A program made the translations under genes and the position numbers. 64,000 bases of DNA from an uncultured Verrucomicrobia subdivision 3 bacterium. Lineage in GTDB: Bacteria; Verrucomicrobiota; Verrucomicrobiia; Limisphaerales; UBA11358. Where the stretch lies: positions 1-64,000 of the forward strand of contig CAIQKM010000073.1 of the NCBI GenBank assembly GCA_903872345.1, given 5' to 3'. The notes beneath the pieces were generated by a model that was not told where the DNA came from, searched no databases, and worked only from the letters and a program-made list of their open reading frames with translations. This document shows, piece after piece, positions 10,419 through 19,821 of this stretch (position 1 is its first letter; every line of letters starts with the position of its first letter).

Positions 10419-10503
10419 GGTAGGTTACCCAAGTGGCCAACGGGGGCAGACTGTAAATCTGCTGGCTATGCCTTCGATGGTTCGAATCCATCACCTACCA
10501 CCA
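10419..10503 (+). tRNA. tRNA-Tyr (anticodon GTA)
   Basis: A full cloverleaf with a long variable arm is visible. The acceptor GGTAGGT (10419-10425) pairs with ACCTACC (10493-10499), followed by A and an encoded CCA. The anticodon stem is GCAGA/TCTGC around loop CTGTAAA, anticodon GTA at 10453-10455. The T loop is TTCGAAT. The class II shape and the GTA anticodon identify tRNA-Tyr. Its 3' end served as the integration site of the island to the right. Confidence 0.97.
10474..10503 (+). other. attL: 30-bp core at the tRNA-Tyr 3' end
   Basis: These 30 bp, from TCGATGGTTCGAATCC to the encoded CCA, are repeated without mismatch at 39044-39073. The sequence diverges immediately on both sides. It covers the T arm and 3' acceptor strand, a common tyrosine-recombinase crossover site. 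Confidence 0.93.
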
Positions 10504-10561
10504 CTTTCCCTAGTGGCTTATTATAAGCCTCTTAAAACAAATCCACGCCTAAGGTTTGTTG

Positions 10562-10586
10562 TTCGCATAACAGTTTGGCATAACAA
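10562..10586 (+). promoter_or_regulatory. Candidate integrase arm-type sites, left end
   Basis: TTCGCATAACA (10562-10572) and TTTGGCATAACAA (10574-10586) lie about 60-80 bp inside attL. The same two words occur at 38948-38973 beside attR. Position and repetition suggest arm-type binding sites for the integrase; this is inference. Confidence 0.55.
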
Positions 10587-10725
10587 TTTTACCGTTATCC
10601 AAACCTGTTTTTAGCCGTTCAATGCAATTCTCGCTTCAAACCAAGGGCGCGAACACTGTGGGTTTCAAAACCAGAGCTTATCTCAGTACTGCCAATTTTC
10701 GGTTTGTATCGGGCCGTCGCTCAAT

Positions 10726-11560
10726 TTAGTGCTGGGCCGGACTATTTGATATCAAACGATCAAACAATTCAGGTTTGTGAAAAGTGATTTCAGCAACCCC
10801 GGGACAGTTGGTGGCTGCTTGAAGGTCTTTCAAGGCAGCCCGGTCACCCAATAAGCCTACGCGTAGGCTCATCAACAAATAACGACCGAACAAGTCCCGT
10901 CTGGCTTCATTGCTCCTGCCGCAGGCTAATTCTGCGGCCCAAGTCGTCGGGTTTTCAGCGTCAACATGCACGGCTTGCTTTACCTTCAAGGTAAACGCCG
11001 GGCCGGGAAGATCCTTGAATATCTGCCTAGCGTTCCCGTTGGCATTCCAGGCTGAAGGTTCCGCTCTGAGAACAAAACAAGGGATTTTCAATGCTTTGGC
11101 TGCATCGGCGCCTTGTTGACCACGGCCAACAGGATCAAGACCGACCCAGCAATTGATGTTCGTGTTACCTGCGGATGCGAGCAAGGTGGCCAAACCACCG
11201 GCTGAAAAACCGACCAGAGCGAGTTGATCCGAAGGTTTAGGTTGTGCGAACAGCTTTCCCTTTTTCATCTCCATCACCAGCTCGGCCAGGGCGCGTCCAT
11301 TTTGAGCATGATCAGACAAAGTGGGCAGATCTGGGGCCATGGCGATAAACCATCCTTGGCCAGCATTTTGCCCCAACCTTCCATGGTCTTGCGATTGCGG
11401 GTGAATCCATGAGCCAACACCACTACCGGCGCTGAATGGGATGATGCAGGTAAATAAAAATCTACGGCAACAGTTTTACCTGTGAGTACCAGCTTTTCAG
11501 TTTGGATGGTGATGTCGGTTGACGGTGTCTGGCTCACGACCGGTGTCAGTAAGGAACCTG
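10726..11560 (-). pseudogene. Alpha/beta hydrolase, 5'-truncated and frameshifted
   Basis: Two minus-strand frames together make one secreted alpha/beta hydrolase. The first (about 11555-11340) carries SGSLLTPVVS, the end of a signal peptide, and PVVVLAHGFTRNRKTMEGW. The second (about 11376-10726) carries ALVGFSAGGLATLLAS with the nucleophile serine, and a late VHVDAENPT near the expected histidine. They are in different frames and overlap near 11340-11376, so one frameshift separates them. An in-frame TAG lies just upstream of the signal-peptide remnant, and the normal N-terminus is missing. The gene is therefore probably dead. It is the first cargo beside attL. Confidence 0.7.
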
Positions 11561-11907
11561 AGGACTACAAGGGCAATCTTGTTCACATCGTCGGTCGCGA
11601 ACGCATTCTTGCGCTATTGGGCATCGAGGAAGAACCAACCGATTTGCCACCTACCGCACAGCCACCTCCATCACCAATCCCCAATACTCCCGTCAAACCG
11701 CCTGTCACGCCAGCGTGCGCTGCACTGATACCTGCCAACAGTGACAGGCTTTCGGTGAGTTCTTCGAAACTCGCTCCGATCATCGGCTATAATTCCACTG
11801 TCGACTTTGAAATCAAACTGAACTAAAAGTACACATACATAAAGCTTTTACAACCTGTCCACGTAATCGGGCCATTGCCAATTCGCAATTGAACGACCAA
11901 GAAAGAC
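11561..11907. other. Junction region with unidentified coding debris
   Basis: No intact gene is recognised. On the plus strand a frame reads PEDYKGNLVHIVGRERILAL, then GIEEEPTDLPP (about 11555-11650) and becomes low-complexity proline-rich. It has no start of its own and may be a fragment of a decayed gene joined to the broken hydrolase. The rest up to 11907 is probably the promoter region of the histidine kinase. Confidence 0.3.
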
Positions 11908-14076
11908 ATGCTATTGACATCAAAATTGCGACTTCAGAATGCGGTACACCAAGGCTCGGGGTTGGCTTGGCGGCGGCTCGGCAGACTGGTGTGCCTGTGT
12001 TTCGCCTTTTGTTTGGCGGTTGATGCGATGGCGGTTGCCCAGCCGGCTAGTCCCTTGCCAATACTTAAATCAGTCGAGGAAGTCCGCCAGCTTACCACGG
12101 CGCAAGCAGCGCTGAGTTATCCGGTTCATCTGTGCTGTGTGGTGACTTGTTGTGATTCAATCTCATCAGGTTTTTTTGTTCAGGACTCTCAAAAAGGAAT
12201 TTTTGTCCGGTCTTCGGGGCGGCGGCAAACCTGGCATGCCGGGCAGAAAATTGATTTGGAAGGGAAGACTGAACCAGGAGATTTTGCGGCCATAATTAAA
12301 GCCGTAAAAATTACCGTATTGGGGGAGAGTGAAATACCGTCACCGAAATTGGTCTCGTTCGATCAACTGGCCACGGGAACGGAAGACGCGCTGTGGATTG
12401 AAACGCGCGGTGTCGTGCGGTCAACCGAGCATCTTGGCACCGGATTCGTTGTTCTTGATTTGGTATTTGGCGGTGTGCGGGTGCAGGCGATCGGCCCGAT
12501 GATAACGAATGACTTGTCGTCGTTGGTTGAATGTACGGTGCGGCTGCAGGGGGTGGCGGGCGTGCTCTTCAATCGCAAGCGGCAGATGATCGCCCCGATC
12601 GTGTATTTCAATTCACTTACCAATATCACAGTTGAGTCTGAAATTACCATAGACCCTTTCGCGGTGCCGGAAAAGTCCGTGCGACAGCTTTTCGAGTATG
12701 ACTCATTAGGTTCGGCCGGACATCGAGTGAAGATCCAAGGCGTGGTCATCGGCCAGTTGCCTGGCGAGGCGATTTTTATCCGGGACCAGCAAGACGGTTT
12801 GCTGGTGGAAACCAAGGATCGGACATTGGTTCGGCCCGGTGACGTTCTGGAAACCCTTGGTTTTCCGGCGACGGGGCATTTCAATCCAATCCTGCAGGAT
12901 GCAGTCTTCAGGAAAACCGGAACCGGCGCTGTTCCAAGTCCCGTCCCGTCAACCGTGCGCGTGCTTTTGGATGGGGCTTTGGACGCAGATTTGGTGACGG
13001 TGGAAGCTGATTTGCAAGTTGATTGGAATGGCCGGGACGAGCCGTTTATGAAACTTCAAGAGAGTGGAATCATGTTTAATGCCGCCATCGCTACGGCGCA
13101 TGAGGCTTCGCCGTGGCCCACGCTGCGTGCGGGCAGTCGGCTGAAGCTCACCGGAATTTGTCAGGTGCAGGAAGTGGTTGCGGAAGGAGCCTGGCTTCAC
13201 CCGACTTTCATCCGTCTGCTGCTGCGTTCCCCGCAGGATATCGTCGTGTTGCATCAGCCTTCCTGGTGGACGGCTGTACGACTGCTCTGGCTGTTGGGCG
13301 GGGTGATGACCTTCGCCTTGATCGCCTCGGTTTGGGGGATTTTGCTCAAGCGGCGGATGCTTGACCAGGCGGAGGTTATCCGTACCCAGCTAAAGCGTGA
13401 AGGCGTACTCAATGAGCGCGCCCGGATTGCGCGTGAGTTTCACGACACACTGGAACAGGAACTCGCCGGGATGTCGCTTCAAATGGACATGATTGCCGCC
13501 CAGACAGTCAAGCATCCGGTTGCGGAGCGGATCGGAGTAGCCCAGCGGTTGTTGCGCCGCAGCCAGGAGGAAGCCCACCGCTCGGTTTGGGATTTGCGTT
13601 GCGGGGCGCTTGAACGGGGTGGGCTGGCAGTTGCGCTTGAGGAAACTGCCGAGCAAACCGCCAGGCGAGCCGGCATTGAGATTTGCCTAAATGCCCCCAG
13701 TCAATCCCGTCGGCTGCCGGTGTTATTGGAGCACCATTTGTTGCGCATTAGCCAGGAAGCCATCACCAATGCCATCCGGCATGGCCGTGCAAAAATAATC
13801 CAACTTGATTTGTCGTTTGATGCGGACGAAATTTGCCTACGGATAAAAGATGACGGCTGCGGGTTTGTTTCGGAAGAGCTGGCGAAGGAAATGGCCGGCC
13901 ATTTTGGACTGCTGGGCATGAAAGAGCGGGCGGAAAAAATCGGGGGTTCATTTTGCGTTGTCAGTCAGCCCGGATTGGGAACCCTAGTGACAGTGAAAGC
14001 GCCGGTGCCTGGGACCAATGATAACCTGGCAGCTTCTGAAAGCACCATGCCTATCGAGACCACAAATTTATCGTAA
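11908..14076 (+). CDS. NarX-type sensor histidine kinase with a large exported sensor region
   Basis: This 722-residue membrane kinase has a signal anchor near residues 25-45, a long exported region (about 45-450) of beta-rich repeats, and a transmembrane helix at about 452-474 (LLWLLGGVMTFALIASVWGI). The cytoplasmic kinase is HisKA_3: ARIAREFHDTLEQELAGMSL carries the phosphoacceptor His. A HATPase_c domain follows, with SQEAITNAIRHGRA (N box), IKDDGCGF (G1) and HFGLLGMKERAEKIGGSF (G2). The exported region resembles the OB-like sensor parts common in verrucomicrobial kinases, but I cannot name its ligand. The response regulator follows at 42 bp. Position next to glycan-degradation genes suggests it senses a sugar or polymer product. 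Confidence 0.9.
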   Translation: MLLTSKLRLQNAVHQGSGLAWRRLGRLVCLCFAFCLAVDAMAVAQPASPLPILKSVEEVRQLTTAQAALSYPVHLCCVVTCCDSISSGFFVQDSQKGIFVRSSGRRQTWHAGQKIDLEGKTEPGDFAAIIKAVKITVLGESEIPSPKLVSFDQLATGTEDALWIETRGVVRSTEHLGTGFVVLDLVFGGVRVQAIGPMITNDLSSLVECTVRLQGVAGVLFNRKRQMIAPIVYFNSLTNITVESEITIDPFAVPEKSVRQLFEYDSLGSAGHRVKIQGVVIGQLPGEAIFIRDQQDGLLVETKDRTLVRPGDVLETLGFPATGHFNPILQDAVFRKTGTGAVPSPVPSTVRVLLDGALDADLVTVEADLQVDWNGRDEPFMKLQESGIMFNAAIATAHEASPWPTLRAGSRLKLTGICQVQEVVAEGAWLHPTFIRLLLRSPQDIVVLHQPSWWTAVRLLWLLGGVMTFALIASVWGILLKRRMLDQAEVIRTQLKREGVLNERARIAREFHDTLEQELAGMSLQMDMIAAQTVKHPVAERIGVAQRLLRRSQEEAHRSVWDLRCGALERGGLAVALEETAEQTARRAGIEICLNAPSQSRRLPVLLEHHLLRISQEAITNAIRHGRAKIIQLDLSFDADEICLRIKDDGCGFVSEELAKEMAGHFGLLGMKERAEKIGGSFCVVSQPGLGTLVTVKAPVPGTNDNLAASESTMPIETTNLS

Positions 14077-14118
14077 CCGCCATCAATTTGGAATAATTAC
14101 ATCACCTATTTGCACTCA

Positions 14119-14751
14119 ATGAAGACTCCTGTCAAAATCCGCCTGCTGGTTGTGGACGATCACTTTACAGTCCGCATGGGGCTGACCGCCTCAATTAATA
14201 TGGAATCGGACATGGAGGTGGTCGGTGAGGCCAGCAACTTTCAACAGACCATCAAAGTCTATCGGCAATGCCACCCGGATGTGGTGCTGTTGGATTATCG
14301 CCTCCCTGGGGTTGGCGGCATCGGGATATTGGAAGCGCTCATGGCCGAATTTCCGAGCACTCGCGTGATTATCTTTTCGAGCTATTCCGGCGATGAGAAT
14401 ATTCATCGTGCCATTAAGGCTGGCGCCCGCGCCTATTTACTCAAGTCCGGATCACGGGCCGAACTTCTAAAGGCCATTCGGGCCGTGCATTCAGGTGAAC
14501 GTTACTTCCCACAAGAGGTGGCAACGGAACTGGCGCAGCGGCTGGACGGGGCGCAACTCAGCGCCCGCGAGATCAATGTGCTTCAACTCGTGGCGCGCGG
14601 GCAAACCAACAAGGAAATTGGCGTGGCTTTGCACATTGCTGAAATAACCGTCAAACAGCATGTCGGCCATATACTCGCCAAACTGGGCGCCAGCGACCGG
14701 ACCCAGGCCGCCACGCTTGCGCTTCGGCGGGGAATCATCTCGCTCGAATAA
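14119..14751 (+). CDS. NarL/LuxR-type response regulator
   Basis: From ATG 14119 the protein has 210 residues. The receiver domain has the acidic pair in LLVVDDHFTV, the phosphorylated Asp in PDVVLLDYRLPGVGG, and the conserved Lys in AYLLKSGS. The C-terminal LuxR HTH is LSAREINVLQLVARGQTNKE, then IAEITVKQHVGHILAKLG. A TTG three codons upstream could be an alternative start. It forms a two-component pair with the preceding kinase and is the only dedicated transcription factor inside the island, so it is the best candidate to switch on the cargo. Confidence 0.93.
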   Translation: MKTPVKIRLLVVDDHFTVRMGLTASINMESDMEVVGEASNFQQTIKVYRQCHPDVVLLDYRLPGVGGIGILEALMAEFPSTRVIIFSSYSGDENIHRAIKAGARAYLLKSGSRAELLKAIRAVHSGERYFPQEVATELAQRLDGAQLSAREINVLQLVARGQTNKEIGVALHIAEITVKQHVGHILAKLGASDRTQAATLALRRGIISLE

Positions 14752-14789
14752 CAGAACTGCCAGTTTCTGCGGAGCTTCCCATGGCAAGT

Positions 14790-14815
14790 GGCGGCAATAC
14801 TAAAGTATTGCTGCC
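14790..14815 (+). terminator. Hairpin after the two-component pair
   Basis: GGCGGCAATACT (14790-14801) pairs with AGTATTGCTGCC (14804-14815), 12 bp with one G-U. No clear T-run follows, so it is a possible terminator or mRNA-stabilising hairpin. Confidence 0.5.
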
Positions 14816-15127
14816 GACCAATACCAATGCCCTGATGACAGATGGAAAAATCAGGGATAAGGTTATTCCATCACCAGCATTCAGGTTTAAGCAAATCAGT
14901 TTTTTGATTACTTAACAAAATATTGAGTCGTCTGGCGCAGAATAAAAACGACAATGGAAGCGTCCGGAATACAGATAGTTGCGCGTTTAAACGCATCCAG
15001 CGGTTCCAGCTTGGATAATTATGCGAATGCGGAAAACCCGGCGGCGCTGGTGCAGGCACCTTAAAAATAAGTGATTTGATCGAGCATCGGCTCGCCATGA
15101 TTAAATGAATTAAGGCAGTTTTTTCAA
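14816..15127. other. Intergenic region without a recognisable gene
   Basis: These 312 bp are AT-richer than the flanking genes and show no coding frame of note. They should contain the promoter for the pseudopilin gene at 15128. Confidence 0.35.
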
Positions 15128-15904
15128 ATGAAAATAAAACGTTGTTCTTTCTTTCCTGCAAAGGCGTTTACGCTTATCGAACTTTTGGTGGTCATCGCGA
15201 TCATTGCGATTTTGGCCGCCCTGCTGTTACCCGCGCTGGCTTCCGCCAAGCGGAAGGCGACGATGGCCGGGTGCATGTCCAATTTCAAGCAGGTTGGTGT
15301 CGCCCTAACCATGTATATTGACGACAGCAGTGATTGGTTGCCGCCCGGTCAGGGATCGTTGACGGGGCTGTGGACATCTCAGGCGTTCGGCTATGATGTG
15401 AGCACCACCGGTTATTTGATAAATTACATAGCGAAGTATCTGGCTTATCCTGATCCGAGTGCGACGACACAGTTGGCTAAAGTCATGGTTTGTCCTGGCT
15501 TTGTCTCAAACGTAAGCACCACCAACCTAAGTGGTGTTGCCAGCTATAACTTGGACGGACATTTTAGCGATGCGGCGTACCCCGCCATCGGTGGCCCGGC
15601 GACTGGCATCGGCTTTATGCCATTTGGTTATGCCGTTGCGGGCCAACCCCCATTTGGCTTGCCGGTTAGCGTTGGCACAACTTCCCACAAAATTACTGAA
15701 GTGGGGGCAAAGGCGCCCCTAACGTCGGTCTGGTATATGTGTGACGTGGATTTTCAGGGAACAGCCCAAGCCGGCTGGCCGGTGAGGGCGGGTGTCACCA
15801 TACCGGCCAAACCGTTGCACGGTTCGGTTCGCAACTATCTTTATTTTGACGGGCATGTGCATTCTCAAAAAGTTCCGGCAAACGGCGCTTTCTACTATTA
15901 CTGA
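15128..15904 (+). CDS. Type II secretion-like pseudopilin with H-X9-DG end
   Basis: The 258-residue protein carries the prepilin leader and N-terminal helix [20 protein letters not shown], cleaved after the residue before Phe by a prepilin peptidase. It has [15 protein letters not shown] and the C-terminal [20 protein letters not shown], the verrucomicrobial/planctomycetal pseudopilin ending. Such proteins are numerous in these phyla and are thought to be exported surface components; the exact role is not known. It precedes two giant secreted proteins on the same strand. Confidence 0.88.
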   Translation: MKIKRCSFFPAKAFTLIELLVVIAIIAILAALLLPALASAKRKATMAGCMSNFKQVGVALTMYIDDSSDWLPPGQGSLTGLWTSQAFGYDVSTTGYLINYIAKYLAYPDPSATTQLAKVMVCPGFVSNVSTTNLSGVASYNLDGHFSDAAYPAIGGPATGIGFMPFGYAVAGQPPFGLPVSVGTTSHKITEVGAKAPLTSVWYMCDVDFQGTAQAGWPVRAGVTIPAKPLHGSVRNYLYFDGHVHSQKVPANGAFYYY

Positions 15905-15996
15905 CCCTAAAATATCAATCAGACAGCCTGTTTCCTGCCATAATAAACATCTCAAAAGTGAATCGTATCGTATCAACCCACAACCTATAAAAAACC

Positions 15997-18900
15997 ATGC
16001 AACGTAAAATTCATATTCAAGCAACCTTACTTGCGCTACTGGGCATTTTGTGTTTTGGCCTGGCGAGCCAGACGCAGGCGCAAAACTACACCACCGTCGC
16101 GGCCGGCGGCAATTTCAGCGCCGCCGGCACCTGGAATGGCTCGCAGCCACCAGTGGGTGGCGGCACGGATGTGACATTGATGCTTACCAATGGGTCTGGG
16201 AATCTCACCCTGGACTGGGCGGGGGCATTCATGTTGAACAAAATGACCAATCTGCTTTATTCCGGCAATGCCAACCTTTATGCCTCCAGTGTAACCCCTG
16301 CGCCATATTATTTGTTCACCAATACTGCGGCTGGCGTCCCGCCAACGATTAACTGCCCTGGAGATGCCATTCAATTTAACCTGCCCGTCGTTCTGGCAGC
16401 GAATTTGACTATTAATGCCAGCCAACTATTTAATGGCCATGTCATATTTCAAACTACCGCCGCCATTATTTCGGATACCACCCCATCTTCCGTCACCATT
16501 CATACCGTTGACTCCCCCCCATCCTATGTCGGCTCCTACGTTGACTTTCGCGGTGCGAACACCTACCGGGGTGCAACCATTATCAGCGCTGGCGTTTTAA
16601 AGTTGAATCACAGTGGTTCATATGTTGGCAGCGTCAACAATTCGACGAATATTTCCATCGCGGCGGGCGCAACTTTGGATGTTTCTCCTGGCACCAGCTA
16701 CACCTATTTGTTGAGCACGAACAACGTGTTGACGGCCAGCGGAACCGCTACAGCTGCCAAGATTCAGTGCGCCCCAGGGGGTGGCTTCAACTGTGGCGCG
16801 CAGCCCATTGTCTTGAACTATGATGGATCGCACCCGGCACTAGCCATCACCAATTCGGCAGCCGGCGTGACGACGCTCACCTTGAGCAATAACACGTTCA
16901 CCATCAACGGCACGGTCTTGGCCAATGGCGATTACTCGATTATCACCAATTACAGTGGTTCTATTAGCGTCCTTGGCTCCAGTTTCACGGTCAACGGCAC
17001 GGCCATCGGCACGGGCAAAGTGGGAACGTTGAGTGTTATCACAGCAGGCAGCACCAGTTACTTGGATTTGCACATTGCTGTCGCAAGCGCGCCAATTGGT
17101 CCTGTCAGTGCCCCCAATTCGACTGTGACCGCTAGCCCGAACGTTCTGATTGCGGACAATGTCTCGCTTTCCACGGTTACGGTGACACTTCGGGACGCCA
17201 CCAATAACCTGGTAAACGCCGGAACCAACGTCACCTGGTCGGTGAGCGGCTCGGGCAACACGGTCGTCCCGGCGGCTTCCGGCGTTACCATTGCCGGTGG
17301 CACTTGCACTTTTACCGTCCAGTCGTCCGTGGTTGCAACCAAGCTGGTCACGGTCACTGCGGGTGGAACTACGATCACCACTTCATTGCCGATTACTTTC
17401 ACCGGACCAGCCAGTGCCACTAATTCCACCGTGACCGTCAGTCCGGCCAGTGTGCCGGCGAATAACAGCACCGCTTCTACAGTCACCGTGACGCTCGCCG
17501 ACACCAACAATGTCGCCCTTGGGTCAGGCATCCCCGTGACGTGGACGGTAAGCGGTTCTGGCAATACGGTTTCCCCGGCGGCTTCCGGCGTTACGAGTGT
17601 GGGTGGCGTCTGTATGTTCACCGTCAGGTCGTCGGTGGCGGAAGTCAAAACGGTTGTAGTCAACACGGGCACGATCAGTTTGACCAATCAAATCAGCTTT
17701 TACACCCCGCCGGTTACCTTGAGCTGGGACGCGCTGCTTACCCACACTAACTCGATTGGTAGTGGCGTCTGGGATACGAATTCCCTTACGGGAGCCAACT
17801 GGGGAAATGGCACTGGAGACGTTGCGTGGCCGAATAACGGTGACACCGCCTTGTTTGGCACCGGCGTCAATGCCGGCCCCGATTATTTTACCAATCTAGT
17901 AATCGCGCTGAACACTCCGATCAAGGTGGGGCCCATGACGTTCAACAGTTTTAATGGAGCGTCTGAAGCGATTTACCAAATTGCTGGAACCAATTCTTTG
18001 ACAGTGGTCGGCACGCCGACCATAGCAGTTACTTCTGATGCCATGATTTCCTGTCCGCTGGCGGGCACGGGTTTCACGAAGACAGGAAACGGCAACCTGA
18101 TTCTCAACGGTACGAACACCACTTATGGCGGCGGTATCACTCTCAACGGCAGTTCGTTGGAGGTGGATGCCGACAATGCCTTGGGCAAAGGTTTGTTTAC
18201 TTATAGCGGGGGCAACAACTTGTTGACCAACGCCGTTAGCGCCACGCTGACTAATCCCACATTCATGTCTGGCGGCAATGGTGAAACGTTCAAAGTTGGA
18301 GTGCAGGCAGGAAGCACGCTGACCCTCGGCGGTGTCATCACGAATGCCAACCCCGCCGGCGGAAGCGTTACCAACAACATGGACGTGACAGGTGGCGGCA
18401 CGCTGGTGGTTTCCAATGTTGCTTATTGCGGCAATCTGTACTTGGATACTGGCACCGCGCTGGTCATGGGTGGCGCGTTCACCAACAGTGGTTTTACTAC
18501 CATCAACGGCAACTTGAGCGTGCCCGGCACGTATGTTCACAGCACCAATGGATCCAATCCCGGATTGCTAATCAATTCCGGTGCCAGTCTGGATGTGCCC
18601 ACTGGTGGCACATTTGATTCGGCACCGACCGCCTATATTTCCGTCTATGGCGGATTATCGGTGGAGGGAACCATGAATTTTAATGGTTCGAGCTTTGCGG
18701 TGGGCTATCCCGGCTCCGTCAGTTTTGCTGGTGTTTTCAATAATAATACGACCAACGAATTCCGGGTTGCGCCCAACACTACTGCCAGCGTGGCGGGAGC
18801 TTACAACTCTCCGGCCGCCGGGTTGAATGTCAATGGGTATGGTACCTTGAACTTTTCGGGCACGACGACCAACCTGACGTACTTGGAAATGAATAATGGT

Positions 18901-19677
18901 GCGGCCATCAATATTTCCGGCACGCTGGTCTGCGGCACGCTGGAAGCTTACGGTGGGGGCGCGATTCAGCTCTCCGATGGCACCACCGCGGGCAGTGCCC
19001 AGTTCAACAATGTCAGTTGGGCGGCCGCCGGCAGTATTACGGGCGGAGCGGCCAGCCTGAGCACACTCATCATCAGCAACACCAGTGGAATTAATCTGGG
19101 GTCAACGTTTACCATCGGTGATGGGAATTTCTTTGCTGGGGATGCGGCGAACAACCTGAACTTCTTCAAGGCTGGCAGCGGCAGTCTTTACATCAGCAAC
19201 AATGCCACGAGCTACACTGGTGACACCACGGTTTCCGGCGGGGTTCTGGAACTCTTCTATCCCACGCTGGCCACGAACTCAACCGTTACGGTGGCCGCTG
19301 GTGCCGGACTGAAGTTGGATTTTCCGGACACGAATATCGTGACCAGCCTGGTGCTGAACGGTGTTGGTGCCACCGTGGGGGTTCACAATAATGTCACCGA
19401 CCCAAGTTCTATCACTGGCACGGGCAGCCTGTTGGTCTTGACCGGGGCGGTGGGTGTTAATCCGAATCCTACGAACATTGTATTCAGCATCAACGGCAAC
19501 ACGCTGAGCCTAAGCTGGCCGGCTGATCATCTTGGCTGGATTATGCAATCCAATTCGGTGGCATTGGCCAATACGAATTATTGGTTTGATGTCCCCAATT
19601 CGCAGACGGTAACGAATCTGGCGATTAGCATCAATGCTTCAAGCACCAACGTGTTCTTCCGGATGCGCAAGCCATAA
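15997..19677 (+). CDS. Giant secreted protein with invasin-like Ig domains and beta-strand repeats
   Basis: This 1226-residue protein has a signal peptide (LLALLGILCFGLASQTQAQ). Residues about 30-360 form a parallel-beta-helix-like region. Two Big-type Ig domains lie at about 370-470 and 475-570; they share SGSGNTV.PAASGVT and resemble invasin/intimin repeats. The rest (about 575-1150) contains autotransporter-associated beta-strand units such as FTKTGNGNLILNGTNTTYGG. The end resembles the LSWPADHLGWIMQSN...WFDVPNS module common at verrucomicrobial C-termini. It is probably a surface adhesin or polymer-binding protein. Its N-terminus is closely related, down to a 90-bp identical stretch, to the next gene. 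Confidence 0.8.
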   Translation: MQRKIHIQATLLALLGILCFGLASQTQAQNYTTVAAGGNFSAAGTWNGSQPPVGGGTDVTLMLTNGSGNLTLDWAGAFMLNKMTNLLYSGNANLYASSVTPAPYYLFTNTAAGVPPTINCPGDAIQFNLPVVLAANLTINASQLFNGHVIFQTTAAIISDTTPSSVTIHTVDSPPSYVGSYVDFRGANTYRGATIISAGVLKLNHSGSYVGSVNNSTNISIAAGATLDVSPGTSYTYLLSTNNVLTASGTATAAKIQCAPGGGFNCGAQPIVLNYDGSHPALAITNSAAGVTTLTLSNNTFTINGTVLANGDYSIITNYSGSISVLGSSFTVNGTAIGTGKVGTLSVITAGSTSYLDLHIAVASAPIGPVSAPNSTVTASPNVLIADNVSLSTVTVTLRDATNNLVNAGTNVTWSVSGSGNTVVPAASGVTIAGGTCTFTVQSSVVATKLVTVTAGGTTITTSLPITFTGPASATNSTVTVSPASVPANNSTASTVTVTLADTNNVALGSGIPVTWTVSGSGNTVSPAASGVTSVGGVCMFTVRSSVAEVKTVVVNTGTISLTNQISFYTPPVTLSWDALLTHTNSIGSGVWDTNSLTGANWGNGTGDVAWPNNGDTALFGTGVNAGPDYFTNLVIALNTPIKVGPMTFNSFNGASEAIYQIAGTNSLTVVGTPTIAVTSDAMISCPLAGTGFTKTGNGNLILNGTNTTYGGGITLNGSSLEVDADNALGKGLFTYSGGNNLLTNAVSATLTNPTFMSGGNGETFKVGVQAGSTLTLGGVITNANPAGGSVTNNMDVTGGGTLVVSNVAYCGNLYLDTGTALVMGGAFTNSGFTTINGNLSVPGTYVHSTNGSNPGLLINSGASLDVPTGGTFDSAPTAYISVYGGLSVEGTMNFNGSSFAVGYPGSVSFAGVFNNNTTNEFRVAPNTTASVAGAYNSPAAGLNVNGYGTLNFSGTTTNLTYLEMNNGAAINISGTLVCGTLEAYGGGAIQLSDGTTAGSAQFNNVSWAAAGSITGGAASLSTLIISNTSGINLGSTFTIGDGNFFAGDAANNLNFFKAGSGSLYISNNATSYTGDTTVSGGVLELFYPTLATNSTVTVAAGAGLKLDFPDTNIVTSLVLNGVGATVGVHNNVTDPSSITGTGSLLVLTGAVGVNPNPTNIVFSINGNTLSLSWPADHLGWIMQSNSVALANTNYWFDVPNSQTVTNLAISINASSTNVFFRMRKP

Positions 19678-19718
19678 GCATAAAATAAATCGCCCAAAGG
19701 TTTTTGTATTGGGGTAAA

Positions 19719-19750
19719 GGGCGCACCGGATTTTGGGTTCCGGTGCGCCC
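19719..19750 (+). terminator. Hairpin terminator after the 1226-residue protein
   Basis: GGGCGCACCGGA (19719-19730) pairs perfectly with TCCGGTGCGCCC (19739-19750) around an 8-nt loop. The tail CATTTGTTT is only moderately T-rich. Confidence 0.65.
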
Positions 19751-19821
19751 CATTTGTTTCCAAAGCAGCAAGTTGAAATGGCAAACGCATTAGAATAAGC
19801 GAATTTGAGCTACCATTATCT

